A stretch of DNA of 64,000 nt, taken from positions 16,891,839 to 16,955,838 of the forward strand of contig CM049316.1 in NCBI GenBank assembly GCA_026874595.1, given 5' to 3'. This document shows, in pieces, positions 25,251-38,609 of this stretch. The translations under genes were made by a program, and so were the position numbers. The notes beneath the pieces are model-generated. The model was not told the origin of the DNA, ran no database searches, and worked only from the letters and a program-made list of their open reading frames with translations. Source of the DNA: Sipunculus nudus (taxonomy: Eukaryota > Annelida > Sipuncula > Golfingiida > Sipunculidae). The stretch's first letter is position 1, and every line of letters starts with the position of its first letter.

Positions 25251-25420
25251 GTCTGCTCAAACATGCATGAACGAACTGCTCACCAGAGACCAGCGAAGCC
25301 GCAGTATAAACGCGGTCACGAGAAACCATTCACTCGACGCGGCCACTCGTACAGTTCAAAGGATGAACCTTTAATTAACGGACGAAAAATGTCGATCAAA
25401 GGTTTCTGGATGATGAATCA
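25250..25420. other. Candidate cis-regulatory block with a TCF/LEF site
   Basis: ATCAAAGG (25395-25402) is a canonical TCF/LEF motif; GTTCAAAGGATGAAC at about 25355 is a near palindrome. Confidence 0.3.
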
Positions 25421-25721
25421 TTTATATTGATCTCTTACACGTACTTAATGTATTAAGGAAAGAATAAATATTTACATATTTTGATTATATTCGACTTCTG
25501 ACAGGACCACATTCCGAATAAAAGACATTATAAATGGACAACAATTTTATGAGAAAAAATAACTTTATAGAATAAAAAATGAGGTTGGTTGTTATTTTGT
25601 TAACATGAAAATACTACCTGTGCGTAGTATTCAGTTAGTATCATCCGCTCTGGCGCAAGTACGATCGGTGGCGGGTGACCTATTTTGGAACAAATTAAGT
25701 CCCGGGGTTGGTGTAGACAAT

Positions 25722-25905
25722 AAAACTATCCTGAAAACGATTTCTCTCCAAATTGTATGTGTATATTTAATTTCTCGCGTGTGTCTGCATGCTGAAACCG
25801 CACTGTTAAAAACTATCCTGCTGATTGAAGATTCCTCTTCAAATTCTGTGTGTGTGTGTGTTTTTTTTTATTTCACGGGTAAGTCTATGTGTTGAAACCG
25901 CTGAA
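25722..25905. repeat. Diverged direct duplication, ~87-95-bp units
   Basis: Both units begin AAAACTATCCTG (25722 and 25809), pass through TCTCCAAATT/CTTCAAATTCTGTGTG and end GTTGAAACCGCTGAATAG-like. The second copy has gained a (TG)n and a T run. Confidence 0.65.
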
Positions 25906-26035
25906 TAGTGAATGACGAATAACAATTATACCTATGAGTTCCTACTAACCGCTAATTGAGTCCATATAGAACCGCTAATGAATACCCATCTTCCATCAAC
26001 CAACGGTAAACTTAATGTAAAACCAGAAGACAAAA

Positions 26036-26181
26036 ATAAATGAAAGAAAGAAAGAAAGAGTTATGTAACGAAGGGAAGAGTGAAGGAAAGACTGAAAGAC
26101 AAAAGAAAGGAAGAAAGAAAGAAAGACTAAAAGAAAATTGAATGAAGGACCGGAGGAAGAAAGAAAGAAGTAAAGAATATG
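26036..26181. repeat. (GAAA)n purine-rich tract
   Basis: Degenerate GAAAGAAAGAAAG and AAGGAAG units, followed at 26199-26220 by a short TA array. Confidence 0.85.
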
Positions 26182-26519
26182 TTACGAAGGAAGAATGAAT
26201 ATATATATATATATATATATGTATATTGCCCCAACTAGTTTTGCTAGAGTTTTCAAAAATAACGACCTGTGATTTAGAAAACACATCGGGTAAAAAGTGA
26301 CATAGTGCTGTATTAAGAGAGATATTGTGTTTGAGAGGATTTTTCAGACATACACAAGCTTAAACATCTGTATTAGGAGGTCGGGTGTACAGAGGTTTTC
26401 ATCTCCATTTACAACACTCAGTTGATTTTTTAGAGGAAGTCAAAGTAAGGGACTCGTGGATATCGCTCACTTATGTAAATATTTAATTTGTCATTTATCA
26501 CCTACACTTGAGTGAATAC

Positions 26520-27480
26520 ACAACATCACACGTTAGAGCGGGTAGGTTTGTTCTTATGGCGAGTGTGTGTCTGTCATCGCAGAAATGGGATTTTACTAAA
26601 GATGCGGTCTGGGTGTGATATAAGAAACTGCTTGTTGTTCGTCCGTCGTTGAAGCGATCAGCCCAACGCGAAGACGCGCTAACAGAAACACTCCCGACAG
26701 CTCCCGATTATTTCCCACGTTCTAAACACATCATTCGCCCAGCCCAATGAAAGGCCCAGCGTACAAGAACACTCGAAATATATCATCGAAACAATATTCA
26801 GCGCAGCTATGACTGCGGGCGGTATTATCAGGATGCAATAGATTGGTTTTGACGGCCTCGGGAGAACATCCCCAGCCCACCCAGCAAGCCCTCACGACTT
26901 GCTCCCCGTCCCACTGTGATGGATGGCCGGTGATCATGTAGAGCCGGCCACTGATAATTGCAGAAATTACATGACATCTCGGCGTGTATTTCCTCCGTTA
27001 TGCCTTCTACAGCACGACTTGTCATTTTGTTAATAGACTCACATCGGTCCGGCCATGTTTACGCATACAAACACAGCGTCACCGGCCCACTAACGCACTT
27101 GTTTTATACCCAGTCGCTGTAGTTGGCTTAATGATATATTCATACGCGCCCCGGGCTGATAGCTAAAATTGCGGTAGTGAAATAAATACAATCAGGAAAC
27201 AGTCTATTATAACGTAGTCTCTCCGGAACGACGATCACTCGATTAAGTATGGTGTGAGTAATGGCTGGCAATCTGTCAAATAGCACACCAACATTTTACT
27301 TGCTATTGTCCTCGATATTTATAGTAAACCAGCACTTCTCACTTCCCGTTGTGTCCCAGAAGACTCCATACCGGAAGTGACGAGCTGCAGACGTCATATC
27401 CTGTCCGGTGCTATTATAACCTACACTTAACCTACAGCTACACGTACCTTAAATGATGACACTTCTTAATTAGAATAACT
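26520..27480. other. Candidate cis-regulatory block
   Basis: Contains an ETS consensus CCGGAAGTGA (27371-27380) and GACGTCAT nearby. ORFs of 60-68 codons on both strands overlap each other. Confidence 0.3.
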
Positions 27481-27776
27481 CTTTTTAAAATGTTAAGCGT
27501 TGTCCTATAGACAGACACGAGGGTATATATTTAATTTTTGACTCTTGTTCTGTATCATTTTCTATCCATTTCCTTCTTTTCTCTCGTTTATCTCCTGTTT
27601 ATTGTTCTAACCTTTTATTTTCTGTTGTAAATCATATTCTGTCTTGCCGGATGTCATAATTATTTTCTTCGTAATTTTCTCTAATTTGATTTTAGCTTTT
27701 ATTCCAAATTCCTCATATCACATATTGTTGATCTTGTTAGCCTTCCTTTACCTCTTCTTTTTGTTTTCCTAACATG

Positions 27777-28332
27777 TCATCATCACCATGGTCATCGTCG
27801 TCGTCATCCTTATTATATTAGTTATCGGCGTTTTCGTCTTCGACGTCATCATTAGCAGCAGCATCATGTTCTTCATCATCTTTGTCGTCCTCGTTATCAT
27901 CATCATCTTCATCTTCAGCATCATCTTCGTCATTATTGTTGTTGTTGTCGTCATCATTATCATCATCAGCATCAGCATCATCTTCATCGTCGTCGTCGTC
28001 ATCATCATTAACGTCATCTTCATCATCATCATCGTCGTTGTCGTCGTCATAATCATCATCAGCATCATCTTCGTCATTATCGTTGTCGTCGTCGTCATCA
28101 TCATCAGCATCGTCATCATCATCGTCGTTGTCGTCATCATCATCATTATCAGCATAATCATCATTATCGTCGTTGTCGTCATCATCATCATCACCAGCAT
28201 CATCTTCGTCATTATCGTTGTCGTTGTCGTCATCATCATCATTATCAGCATCATCTTTGTCATTATCGTTGTCGCCGTCATCATCATCATCATCAGCATC
28301 ATCTTCATCGTCGTCGTCGTCATCACCATCAC

Positions 28333-28368
<36 letters not shown>

Positions 28369-28394
28369 TATCATCACCATCTTTATCGTCGTCG

Positions 28395-28427
<33 letters not shown>

Positions 28428-28862
28428 GCATCATCTTCATCATCATCGTCGTTGTCGTCGTCATCATCATCAGCAGCATCATCTTCGTCAGTATCGTTGT
28501 CGTCGTCGTCGTCGTCATCATCATCAGCTTCATATTCATCATCACCATCGTCGTTGTCGTCGTCTTCATCATCATCATCATCCTCAGCATCATCTTCATC
28601 ATCATCGTCGTTGTCGTCGTCATCATCATCAGCAGCATCATCTTCGTCAGTATCGTTGTCGTCGTCGTCGTCATCATCATCAGCTTCATCTTCATCTTCA
28701 CCATCGTCGTTGTCGTCGTCGTCATCATCATCATCATCATCTTCGTCATCATCGTTGTCGTCGTCATCATCATCAGCAGCAGCTGCCGCAGCAGCATCAT
28801 CGTCGTCATCGACATCGTTGCCATCATCATAAGCATCAGCAACATCATAAACATCATCTGAT
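27777..28862. repeat. 1.1-kb compound (TCA/TCG)n trinucleotide array
   Basis: Almost every triplet is ATC, GTC or a one-base variant. Because of that, four of six frames stay open for 219-366 codons (Ile/Val, Ser, Met/Thr and Asp runs). A block with AGCAGCATCATCTTCGTCAG (28470 and 28629) is repeated at a period of about 159 bp, showing a recent segmental duplication within the array. This is best read as non-coding satellite-like DNA. Confidence 0.9.
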
Positions 28863-28913
28863 GAAAATATAAAGTTTACCGTGACGAGAGAGAGAGAGGA
28901 TAAAAGAAAAGAC

Positions 28914-28916
<3 letters not shown>

Positions 28917-28986
<70 letters not shown>

Positions 28987-28998
28987 CCTTACCTATTT

Positions 28999-29035
<37 letters not shown>
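28917..29035. repeat. Two (TA)n arrays
   Basis: 66 bp and 35 bp separated by a 19-bp unique stretch, directly after the trinucleotide array and a short GA run. Confidence 0.95.
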
Positions 29036-29038
<3 letters not shown>

Positions 29039-29399
29039 TGTTTCCTTCCTCCCTATACCTTTCCTTTTACTTCTATTTCCTTCCACCAATCTTTGAATCT
29101 GTCTCCTGTGTCTCCGACAAGAGGAGCCGTTCCGTTTGCTCTTAAGATGAGTCTGTCAGCGGAGAATTGGGCATGATAGAAGTCTTCACCAAGTCTTTCA
29201 ACCTCTACCTTTAAAATATATTGTTCTTTCCAGCATACATGCACATTCTTGGCTTTCCCTTATATACATGAAATAGCAATTGCATATATATATGTATTAA
29301 TGTGAAATTTCCTCATGTGTTTGCAAATCTACATGTATACTATCTACGTGTGTGTGTGAATGTGTGTAAAGAGACGCGTAGAAAAGCAATAACATACTT

Positions 29400-29830
29400 T
29401 ATATGTCAAGAATGCGAATGTCTTATTTTTTTCTCCTGCAGACTGTACAGTCGTTTCGGCCCCACCCAAGATTAGTCCAAGTGACTCGGCGGCGCCGAGG
29501 TGAGATGGATCTCATGCCGACCTACATGGTACGAACACAGTGTTACGTGAAGTGTTAATGATGTTTTGACGCAGTGCTTATATCAAATCTTGACCCCGGC
29601 TGGCCGGAGTATGAGAACCGGTACGTTACTAATTATCAGCAATACCATAACGCACATGGTGTAATGAATGAAGTGTTTATACATTACTCTGGTTTATGGC
29701 TCTGTTTGCTGACAGACATGTTACACGTACGTGCTTTACTACATATACTGGGTGTACCGTACAATCTATTTAACATTTATATACAAGTGCAAGAGGAGAC
29801 GATTTGTCGGAGATAATGTTATTTGGTACA
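29400..29830. other. Candidate cis-regulatory block
   Basis: GC-rich core with the palindrome CTCGGCGGCGCCGAG (about 29483-29497). Confidence 0.3.
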
Positions 29831-30123
29831 ATATGGTAATGGTTATGATATATTTTTACGCAAATATACTGGATTCTTTCTTTTTTTTTCTTTTAAATGT
29901 GAATTGGATGCAGTGAGTATAAGAGCAATTATGTATAGATATAGATTTATAAACCTTTATATATAAATATAAATATATACATATAAACATTAATACATAA
30001 TATCATTTTACCTATATACATATATCAGTTGATCTGAGACAGAGTCTTTTTTAGCAGACTTCGTAGTCTCTCGTCTCATATATTGTGAGATTGATTGCAC
30101 TGAGGAAACAAAGAATGTTGGAA

Positions 30124-30182
30124 TCAAATATGATTGATACAACAACAACAATAATAACAATGATAATACTATTAATAATAAT

Positions 30183-30256
<74 letters not shown>
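30124..30256. repeat. (AAC)n(AAT)n array
   Basis: Short AAC/AAT runs, then about 12 AAC units and 13 AAT units back to back. Confidence 0.95.
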
Positions 30257-30258
<2 letters not shown>

Positions 30259-30683
30259 TTCATTTTCCTCATTATAAACAATCATAATCTCCATAATTAA
30301 TTTTGCTGAATGTTAATTTTTTATGAGAATATTTTTCTCATTCAAATTAATAACATGAATAACCATAATATTGTTTTACTTATATTAATTATGATGTTGA
30401 TACTGCTACCATATATCACTTCTACTATACAAACGTATTGCTACTACTACAACTACTATTACAACTATACTATACTGTTAATAAACATAATGATAGTAAT
30501 AATAATAACAATAATACAAATTATGATGATGATACAATATGATAATTATATAATAACTGTTTATACTCATATCTTTATGTAATATATATATATATGTTTT
30601 GTATAATATATAAAGCGTATGGTATATATAATATATATTGAATTATGTATAGTATATATACTATATAATATATGAATATAATA

Positions 30684-30763
<80 letters not shown>
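30684..30763. repeat. (ATT)n array
   Basis: About 26 near-perfect ATT units; the Asn-only minus-strand ORF here is an artefact of it. Confidence 0.95.
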
Positions 30764-30764
<1 letters not shown>

Positions 30765-30769
30765 TATTG

Positions 30770-32790
30770 TATTCTTTAATAACCATGTAAAATATTAATG
30801 AAACAAATAAAGAAATAATTTCCGGAGTGCATATAGTGTTGCCAGATTCATGCATGCAGGCTTTGTATATGCATGCGTGTGGTAAAATACTTAGAAAGTT
30901 AGTGAATACATTATTTTCCTAATACTGCTGTTCGTTTTATGGTTCACAGAGTTGGAAGCTCAGAAGTGAAGATATTGCCTCTCTCACCACTGCATAATAC
31001 AAGTTTGAGATGTAATATGAAAATTACCTCTGACAACGCATAAATATATTGTATTAAATTTATAGCCGGGAAAAAAAACCATATAGAAATGCGCTATATG
31101 AATATGTTATATTCTATGTATAGTTCATGTAATTCTCTTGTGTCACATATATAATATATTGCTCGGAATTCTTGTCGATACCTTTCGACACATCTTGTTA
31201 GCAGGGTAAGCTGCATGATGGAAAAGGATATATGGGGAAACATGCATGTCCAAATCGAACTACAGAGAGATTAGAAGAAAAGATTAACAATAGATTCTCA
31301 TCTAAAGAAGATGAAGATGGTCATTCAGATTTGGTAGGAGAAATCCCCGAATGTCTTGATTGTATACCATGCATGTATATATATAATTTTGAAAGGGCAG
31401 ATTTAGAACAAATGCTTGCTGTGATATACCCACACAAAAAGAAAGTATACAACGCCTTTTCACTGCATGTGCACACTTTATTTTGTATAAAACACGATGA
31501 ATATATCTGCACTTTTCATGACGATATATTATATTGTACGATGTCTGTACAAAATAAATGATTATAATAATATTTCCGGTATATCGTTAACATAAAAAAA
31601 ACAGAGCCAAAAAATACCACCTCAGGACTGCAATATACTTATGTAAATGTACGTGCATTACTTGTTGATATTGTACTTGTATATGTATCATAATACATGT
31701 GTACTATAATGTTCGATATTTAGATATAGCATTACGCCACCTGTCAAGTTGCACACATAAAAAAGACAAACGTGCCAATTTTGTTAATCTGCTTTTTCTT
31801 GTTTTAACTTTTTATAAAGGCCCTGAACACACACACACACACATATATATATATATCCTTATATTTCCAAGCACATATCCTTGTGCATGGTTGCAATTAA
31901 TCTAGCCCAAATGAAAAGTTAAAATGGTATCACTGAAATCTGTTTATTTTGTAGCATATATTCACATTATAAGTATGCAATCAAAATGCATAATAGGGGA
32001 TTATGCATTTACAATGAAAATATAATAAATATCTAATATACAATGGTCTTCTATAATTATAAATAACAGTAAGATATCTAAAATAATACAAATTAAAATT
32101 AAAAAAATTCATTTCCTTGGTTTAAACATATTTATTTGAACAGGATTACAGAGTAGCCTCTTCGGCTATAATATAAATGCTCTCCTGTACACAACATTTA
32201 TGAACAACATATTATATAGGACGCATATAGAAATACAAAGAAATATATAACAAACATTCAAAGACAATTTACACATTATTATTATGTTTTATTATTTAGA
32301 TAAATAATGTACTAGACACAACAAGACATCATTAGAAATAACCATACGTACATATATGTGCTTCTCTATATAACATAAACATGAATAACAATTATGTAAT
32401 TACGAAATATATCAGACAGATACATGAGATTTATAATTACATGATTAGCTAATTCAATTGTGAATTAAAAGAAATATTCAGAGATATTCGCATAAGTTTA
32501 CTTTTGTATATATACGTCCATGTATATATGTACATATTTTTTATATGTGCTATATTAATCTACTTTATATTCTTATATTTTAGTTTATTTTTCATAAAGA
32601 AATTTTTCTCCACAACAATGTTTCTTCTGCCCATAAAAACAGGGGAAACTGGACATGAATAAACATTTCAACTGACATGTTTCCAATGGAATTTTCTATA
32701 TTTGTTCTGAATTTGTAAACATGTTAGAGGCCTGTGTAAAATAACAAGTGGCTGAAAATAAATGCAAAACCAGTGTATGTGTGTATGATT
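30770..32790. other. AT-rich intergenic filler
   Basis: Very AT-rich. The 109-residue ORF at 31232-31561 (plus) has normal amino acid variety but no recognisable domain and no splice or promoter context. Confidence 0.5.
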
Positions 32791-32799
32791 AGAAATATT

Positions 32800-33610
32800 A
32801 TCCTAGTTTGTTATGAGCACCGCTAGGTGGCGCAGCGGTATTTCCACGTCGACACTCTGCAGAGACCAGACAAAGTGGGGACGGTACAGGTCGATAATAA
32901 CTTCGCCATGCGCCTCTCTCCTCCTTCTCAAATAAATGTAAGAGGACCCCACTTGAGGAAGTGTCGCAGCGGTTTTGCTGGCCAATTTACAAACAGTCTA
33001 AACCAATCACTTACCCATAATGCCGTGCGGCGCCCCGTCCGAAGCGAAACAAACGATTTGCATGGCTCATTTGTTCGACTGCTCTCAATCATTCGCTCGC
33101 AATGCCGCCACAATTGGAAGCGTGCAGGACCAACGACATCTCAATTCGCTTGACGGATTAGAATAATTATAGCTCGGCGGGGACCATCTCGCGCGGGAGA
33201 CGATTTGAAAGTCTTGCCGGCTTGACATATTGGTGGAATTAGTATTTTCGCTTCACATCTCTAGTTGTCGCTCCGATTAGAAAGCCATGCAGAGGCTTAA
33301 GCAAGCATTCGGCGGAAATGATATAGCGACAAAATGTATCCCTTACTTGATCGTCGTTGACACAAGATGCTGAATTATCGCGACCAGGCTTAAGCTGTCC
33401 CGGAGAAAATATTAATATGTGGACCTCTTTGAGCCGGGCGCCACATTGGAACTGACAGGTTTATTGCCTGGTGCCGCTGACCCTCCGGGCTTGGTGAAGT
33501 CTTTGCGGTACTCGCTGCACCAGCAGAGAAAGGGTCATCGCTTCAGGAACTGCTAGAAACCTCTTATTAATCGAGTTTTATTTTCTACCCGATTGTTCAC
33601 CAGGTTCTAG
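32800..33610. other. Large candidate cis-regulatory block with CTCF-like site
   Basis: Begins sharply after 2 kb of AT-rich sequence with CCGCTAGGTGGCGCAG (32820-32835, plus). About 750 bp of CpG-containing, non-repetitive sequence follows. Overlapping ORFs on both strands (32803-33153) are unrecognised. Confidence 0.4.
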
Positions 33611-33969
33611 CTGCATGTATCAGTCTGAATACGTGATATGTGAAATTCTTTATACCCCTGTATATAGAATAAAGTTACGATATAAATTTATGTATATAAC
33701 TCATTGGTTCGTGGCTGTTCCTGCTATATGTTACCTGTGGTTTAAATACCCAGGTTTTATAAAATGACTGAAAACTATGTATTTTGGAGGTCAAGATTTC
33801 TTTTGAATTATTTTCACAATATATGTATTGGAATATCGCAGTGATATTGGTATATAGAGAGATGAATGTCTGACACTAGTATGACAGACTAGTCGTGTAT
33901 ATAATGCTTTTGGAAATACTGTGTTACCATGTAATGTACATGCCTACATAAAATTATATTTTCACATAT

Positions 33970-34083
33970 TATGTTATTAAAACTTGATATTATATTATGT
34001 TATTAAAACTTAATATAATTAAAACTTGATATTATCAAAACTTGATATTATTAAAACTTGATATTATCAAAACTTGATATTAT
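33970..34083. repeat. 16-bp minisatellite (ATTAAAACTTGATATT)
   Basis: Six units at about 33974, 34000, 34018, 34034, 34050 and 34066; the last four are in perfect 16-bp register, alternating ATTAAAACTTGAT and ATCAAAACTTGAT. Confidence 0.85.
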
Positions 34084-34111
34084 AAAAAAATAGAATATAA
34101 AAGAATAGAAT

Positions 34112-34264
34112 AAAATAAAATATAATATAATATAATATAATATAATATAATATAATATAATATAATATAATATAATATAATATAATATAATTAAATATAA
34201 TTAAATATAATTAAATATAATTAAATATAATTAAATATAATTAAATATAATTAAATATAATATA
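34112..34264. repeat. (TATAA)n pentamer passing into a (TTAAATATAA)n decamer
   Basis: About 80 bp of perfect TATAA pentamers is followed by seven perfect TTAAATATAA decamers (34191-34260). The decamer is a pentamer pair with one member changed, that is, a higher-order repeat. Confidence 0.95.
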
Positions 34265-34439
34265 ATACGAGAAAAATTCATGTTAATATAAATAACACGT
34301 TAGACTGTATAACAGATATAAATACTATTTTAGTGCACGACAATGTCACATGTACGGAAAGCAGGTATCATAAACTAAGCTTACATACGCGAGACTCCTG
34401 GGTATCACCTTTGTTTTGGTGAAGTATATAAAATTGATG

Positions 34440-34960
34440 ACTTCCTGTGATCACTTATCCACTCTCCATGAGGTCATTGAGTGCATCCTGCATCTTGGCT
34501 TCACTTGACAGGTCAGGCGTGCGGGCCCCTCACCCTGCATTTTTATGTGCATCCCCAAGCTCATAAAGCAAATCTTTCATGTGTATGCCGTGAGAACTAT
34601 ATGTCGATAACGATAAAATACATCAAAGCCATTCTGTTTGAAAAAAAAAATATTCAAATAAGTATCTGTTTATACGGTATCACTGAGTCCGTTAGACTTT
34701 ATGACGTGTATACACCTATCGATGACGTCATATATGATTTCTGCTCATGTATCCTATAGTAGTAGGGGAGCGAATCGGAGGGCGGCACCTCTCTCTATAT
34801 ATAAGTCTTTGGATCCGATAAAAAAATTCAAGACACATCTTCTGAGACACCCGTCTGTTTCAATGCAGTAACTTGTATAAGTCATATTATGGAGATATGT
34901 GCGTCCAATAACCATGGTGATCTTTATGACGTCACGATTTAAGTCTGTTACAAATTTGAG
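34440..34960. other. Block with two CRE palindromes
   Basis: TGACGTCA at 34723-34730 and 34927-34934, 204 bp apart, each followed by ATRAT- or CGATTT-type sequence. Confidence 0.3.
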
Positions 34961-35017
34961 TCTTTGAAAGAATTCAGTTTCGTATTAGGTGTTTTTTCCA
35001 TATTTGTATATATGTTA

Positions 35018-35031
35018 ATAATAATAATAAT

Positions 35032-35077
<46 letters not shown>

Positions 35078-35250
35078 CTCTCTCACTTTCTTTTTCTCTA
35101 TATGGATATATATTCTTCAATTCTATATCTCTCTGTCTCTCTTTGTCTCTGTCTCTGTCTCTCTCTGTCTCTGCCTGTCCGTTTTTCAGTCTGTCTGTAT
35201 GTCCGTCTGTCTCTCTCTGTCTCTCTCTGTCTTTTTCTCTCTTTATGGTC
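35018..35250. repeat. (AAT)n(TA)n followed by (TCTG/TC)n
   Basis: AAT units to 35036, TA to 35075, then a pyrimidine-rich TCTCTGTC tract from about 35076. Confidence 0.9.
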
Positions 35251-35879
35251 CCCGCGCATTGCATCTTTCTTTAAAATATACGGACGCACTGATATTAAAC
35301 CAAACATGCACATTTATAAAAACTCACATTATTCAGACTGTGACAGTTTCTGTAATGACAATATTTTTATAAATGAACAGAAAACTGTTGTTAATATAGA
35401 CACACATACGGAATAGATATATAAACATGCTCCAGCTATGTGACACTTTAGAACACGTTCAGAGCTTCAGCTATTTCACGGGGACATAATATCCAATCAT
35501 GAATATAAATCCATGCGACCTTCAGATATAATATTTACACACAAAGCCGTGGATTCGACAGGCGTGAAGTCTACACATCGGGTCGGATGAGAAACGTTTA
35601 TGCTAAAAGACATTTTGAGGCGTAAATACATATTAGGTTACAAAGAAAGTGTTAGGCCGAGCAGTTGACGGAGGCACTAGGACGGTGGCGTCTCTCCCAT
35701 TTATCGCTTGCTGGACATGTCATCAAAGAAACGGCGCAGAAATATTTATACGCTATTAAAGTGGCGTAAAGTACGCGTATAGACACTTTATGTGCACAGT
35801 AAGCATGTTGGCTGCAATAAAAACAATAAAAGACACCCAAAGAATGAATATATAAACACCAAACTGACAATTCTATATA

Positions 35880-36290
35880 CACAACGACCCCGGAAGGCGT
35901 TTTGGCATCGGATTTTGCGGGGTGTATAGCAAAATAACTTGGGCGGCGATCAGAGTAGAATTACTAAAAGGACACTGACAGATGTTGGCCGACGCGGTTA
36001 TGTAACAGCGCGTAGCCATCTTGTCGATAATGGTCAGACGATCAAAGGGGTTGGCGGGAGCTGTTTCAAGTCATAATATACTTCTAGACATGCGCTCACC
36101 ACACGCGAGCCCAACTGGCATGCAATGCATTATGGGTAATCTCGCCTGGACGAGAAAATAGTGTAGGGGAGGGGAGATTCTGTACCAAACGACACATAAG
36201 CCCGTTTGCACAGGGTCGGTATTTAAACGTATTGTGCAATGGCACCCACCAATGAATGCAGCTATGCATGCTTACCACGTATACAGTAAA
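35880..36290. other. Candidate cis-regulatory block
   Basis: Balanced composition, no distinctive motif cluster and no convincing ORF. Confidence 0.25.
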
Positions 36291-37478
36291 ATACAGTTAT
36301 CGTAAATAGAGCTTAAATGTCTTGTTTATGTATCTTTTTTATCCTATTTCCTACGTTGCGATGAACTTATTTAATATAAATATGTTATTGATCCTAATAC
36401 TAGTATATTCACCATAAATATATGTACTTTGACTTGGTTTATGATATGGTTTCTGGATTAAAACTGATGCAGAGTTATGAACCAGTTGAACATTTCGTTT
36501 TGTTTGAAAAAAATTATATCTCATATATGAATTTTAAATTGTTATGAGCTTTTATTCTATACCATGTTTTGTTATGCGTCATATCGAAATAATAAAGAAA
36601 AGATTACATAATTAGGAGAAATAAACTTACAGCTTTGACTTTAAATGCTTTGGTACACATTACCCCCCCCCCCCCAGCAAATTATATACTGTTTACTGAC
36701 ACTCTTATAAGTTTATTATTTTTTATTTCTTGTGGCAAACCTAAATATGTCACAAACATCAAAACATGCATATGGTATTATATGCCTGTCAAATAAAAGA
36801 AAGTAAGTACATGTATATCGAATAAGGACAACAAAACACAATCGAAATATTCCCTGGGAAAAAGTCTATAATATAATATAAAGATGTTGGAAAGTTCTTG
36901 GATTGTATTTTATTTAGTTGGTATAAATATGTGTGATAGATTGGTTAGGTGAAAAACCCACAAATTACCAAAAAAATTATCCGAAATCAATTAATATGAT
37001 AATATATAAAGGTGCAATACACATGCAGTATTTACATCAGCAGAAACCATTTTTATTTTTTTGCAAGATTATATATTATATTAAAGACAACCATTTGAAA
37101 TTTTATATTATTAATATATTGTTAATATATATTTAAACATACATGGTTCGATGATGAGGTAATCATTTCAATTAACCATGACAAAAATATTAATTAAAAC
37201 CAATTTTCATCGAGAAAGCTATTTCCTAATGAAATGAATTAACCTATATTTATTTGCCTCAACAGTACACAACATCAGAGTCTTAGTGCAAATCAAAGTA
37301 ACCTGTCTCCAAGACCACCTTCTACGAGTCCGATTCTTTTTAAACTCGGATTCAAGAGTCTAATAGATTTAATTTACGATTATCTAGTTTACACGTCCTT
37401 TTAATTTTATTGTTTAATTACATTTTACATTTAACTCCCGATGTTGAGAGAAAGCTCTTCATATTTATTCCATTTTTG

Positions 37479-37479
<1 letters not shown>

Positions 37480-37521
<42 letters not shown>
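37480..37521. repeat. (TA)n microsatellite
   Basis: 42 bp of pure TA. Confidence 0.95.
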
Positions 37522-37527
<6 letters not shown>

Positions 37528-37661
37528 CATATATAAGTAATTATAAGTAATTCGAATAAAATTTTATTTTATTGCAATAAAAGTTCGCAGACTTAGACAA
37601 ATAAAAGATCATATAATGTAAATATCCAAACAGTCTCCATGCAAAGCATCAATTGCAAGGT

Positions 37662-37663
<2 letters not shown>

Positions 37664-37716
<53 letters not shown>

Positions 37717-37762
37717 TAACAATAACAATAACAATAACAATAACAATAACAACAACAATATA
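37664..37762. repeat. (AAT)n(AACAAT)n array
   Basis: About 17 AAT units pass into AACAAT hexamers; the poly-Leu minus-strand ORF is its shadow. Confidence 0.95.
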
Positions 37763-37794
37763 GAGTATTTATGCATATACATGTATATACCGCC

Positions 37795-37975
37795 AAATCT
37801 CAGACTCACAGAGGTATAACATGTACATGCATGGACGCAAGAATATACATGCATGTATATTCATGCATGCATGTATATACCTTGATATATATATATAACC
37901 CGTGGACATCCCCCCGAATGCCAGTCCATAGTCTATACTTTGCATATAAATGTATATGCATGCATGCATGTTTAC
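37795..37975. repeat. ATGCATGC-rich palindromic stretch
   Basis: Several CATGCATG and TGCATGCATGCATG runs (for example at 37825, 37850, 37863 and 37955), each self-complementary. Confidence 0.7.
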
Positions 37976-38040
37976 GTATAGTCCTTCAAAGTTTATCTCT
38001 ATACATACATATATATTTATAGCTGTCAATGTATAGATAT

Positions 38041-38600
38041 AATGGTATATGGCTAGAAATTATTTTAAAAATACTACATCATCATACAAGTCGAATAAAT
38101 CTATATATGTAATAGATGAAATATTTTACATCATGTATGAAAAGGATTTAATTTCTTGAATAAATGCATGCATGGTTAGGTTTTATGTAGAAGTTTGTTT
38201 TCATAAATTTTGAAAACAAAATCAGTCTGTATGATTCAAAGAACATTGCCAAATTGTATAATGTGTAAAATGTTGCCAAAAAGATAAAATTTGAAAATAA
38301 GCGTGAATAAATTACATTGATACAAAATAGGTCCCGCATGTATATATGCAAAAATCGAGCTGAATGCTTGGATGGCTGTCAGTATACCATATAGATATAC
38401 TATATAGTACATGCAGGAGCATTATCTAATATATTTATGATTAACTATATATCATCTGATGAGATTGATGGTTTATAGCAAAGGCATGTTGACACAATAC
38501 AGCTAACAAAATAAAATGACAAAAACATGGGATGATGAAACAAACATTATAGAAAACCATTACAAACTATAGAAATTTATTTACTGTAATACATTTCCGA
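38041..38600. other. AT-rich intergenic filler
   Basis: Nothing recognisable on either strand. Confidence 0.5.
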
Positions 38601-38609
38601 AACACAGGC

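Noticed and set aside
27769-28918. Ile/Val, Ser, Met/Thr and Asp ORFs over 200-360 codons
   Set aside because: All come from the same TCA/TCG array; no codon preference separates a real frame. The Asp frame is kept only as a finding to test.
30684-30763. CRISPR-like or telomeric array
   Set aside because: Repeats are simple ATT units without spacers; no TTAGGG arrays occur anywhere in the window.
31232-31561. 109-codon plus ORF with mixed composition
   Set aside because: No recognisable domain, no splice or promoter context, and embedded in AT-rich filler.
32803-33153. ORFs of 60-108 codons on both strands
   Set aside because: They overlap antisense to one another, one begins at a non-ATG codon, and none resembles a known protein; treated as part of a non-coding block.
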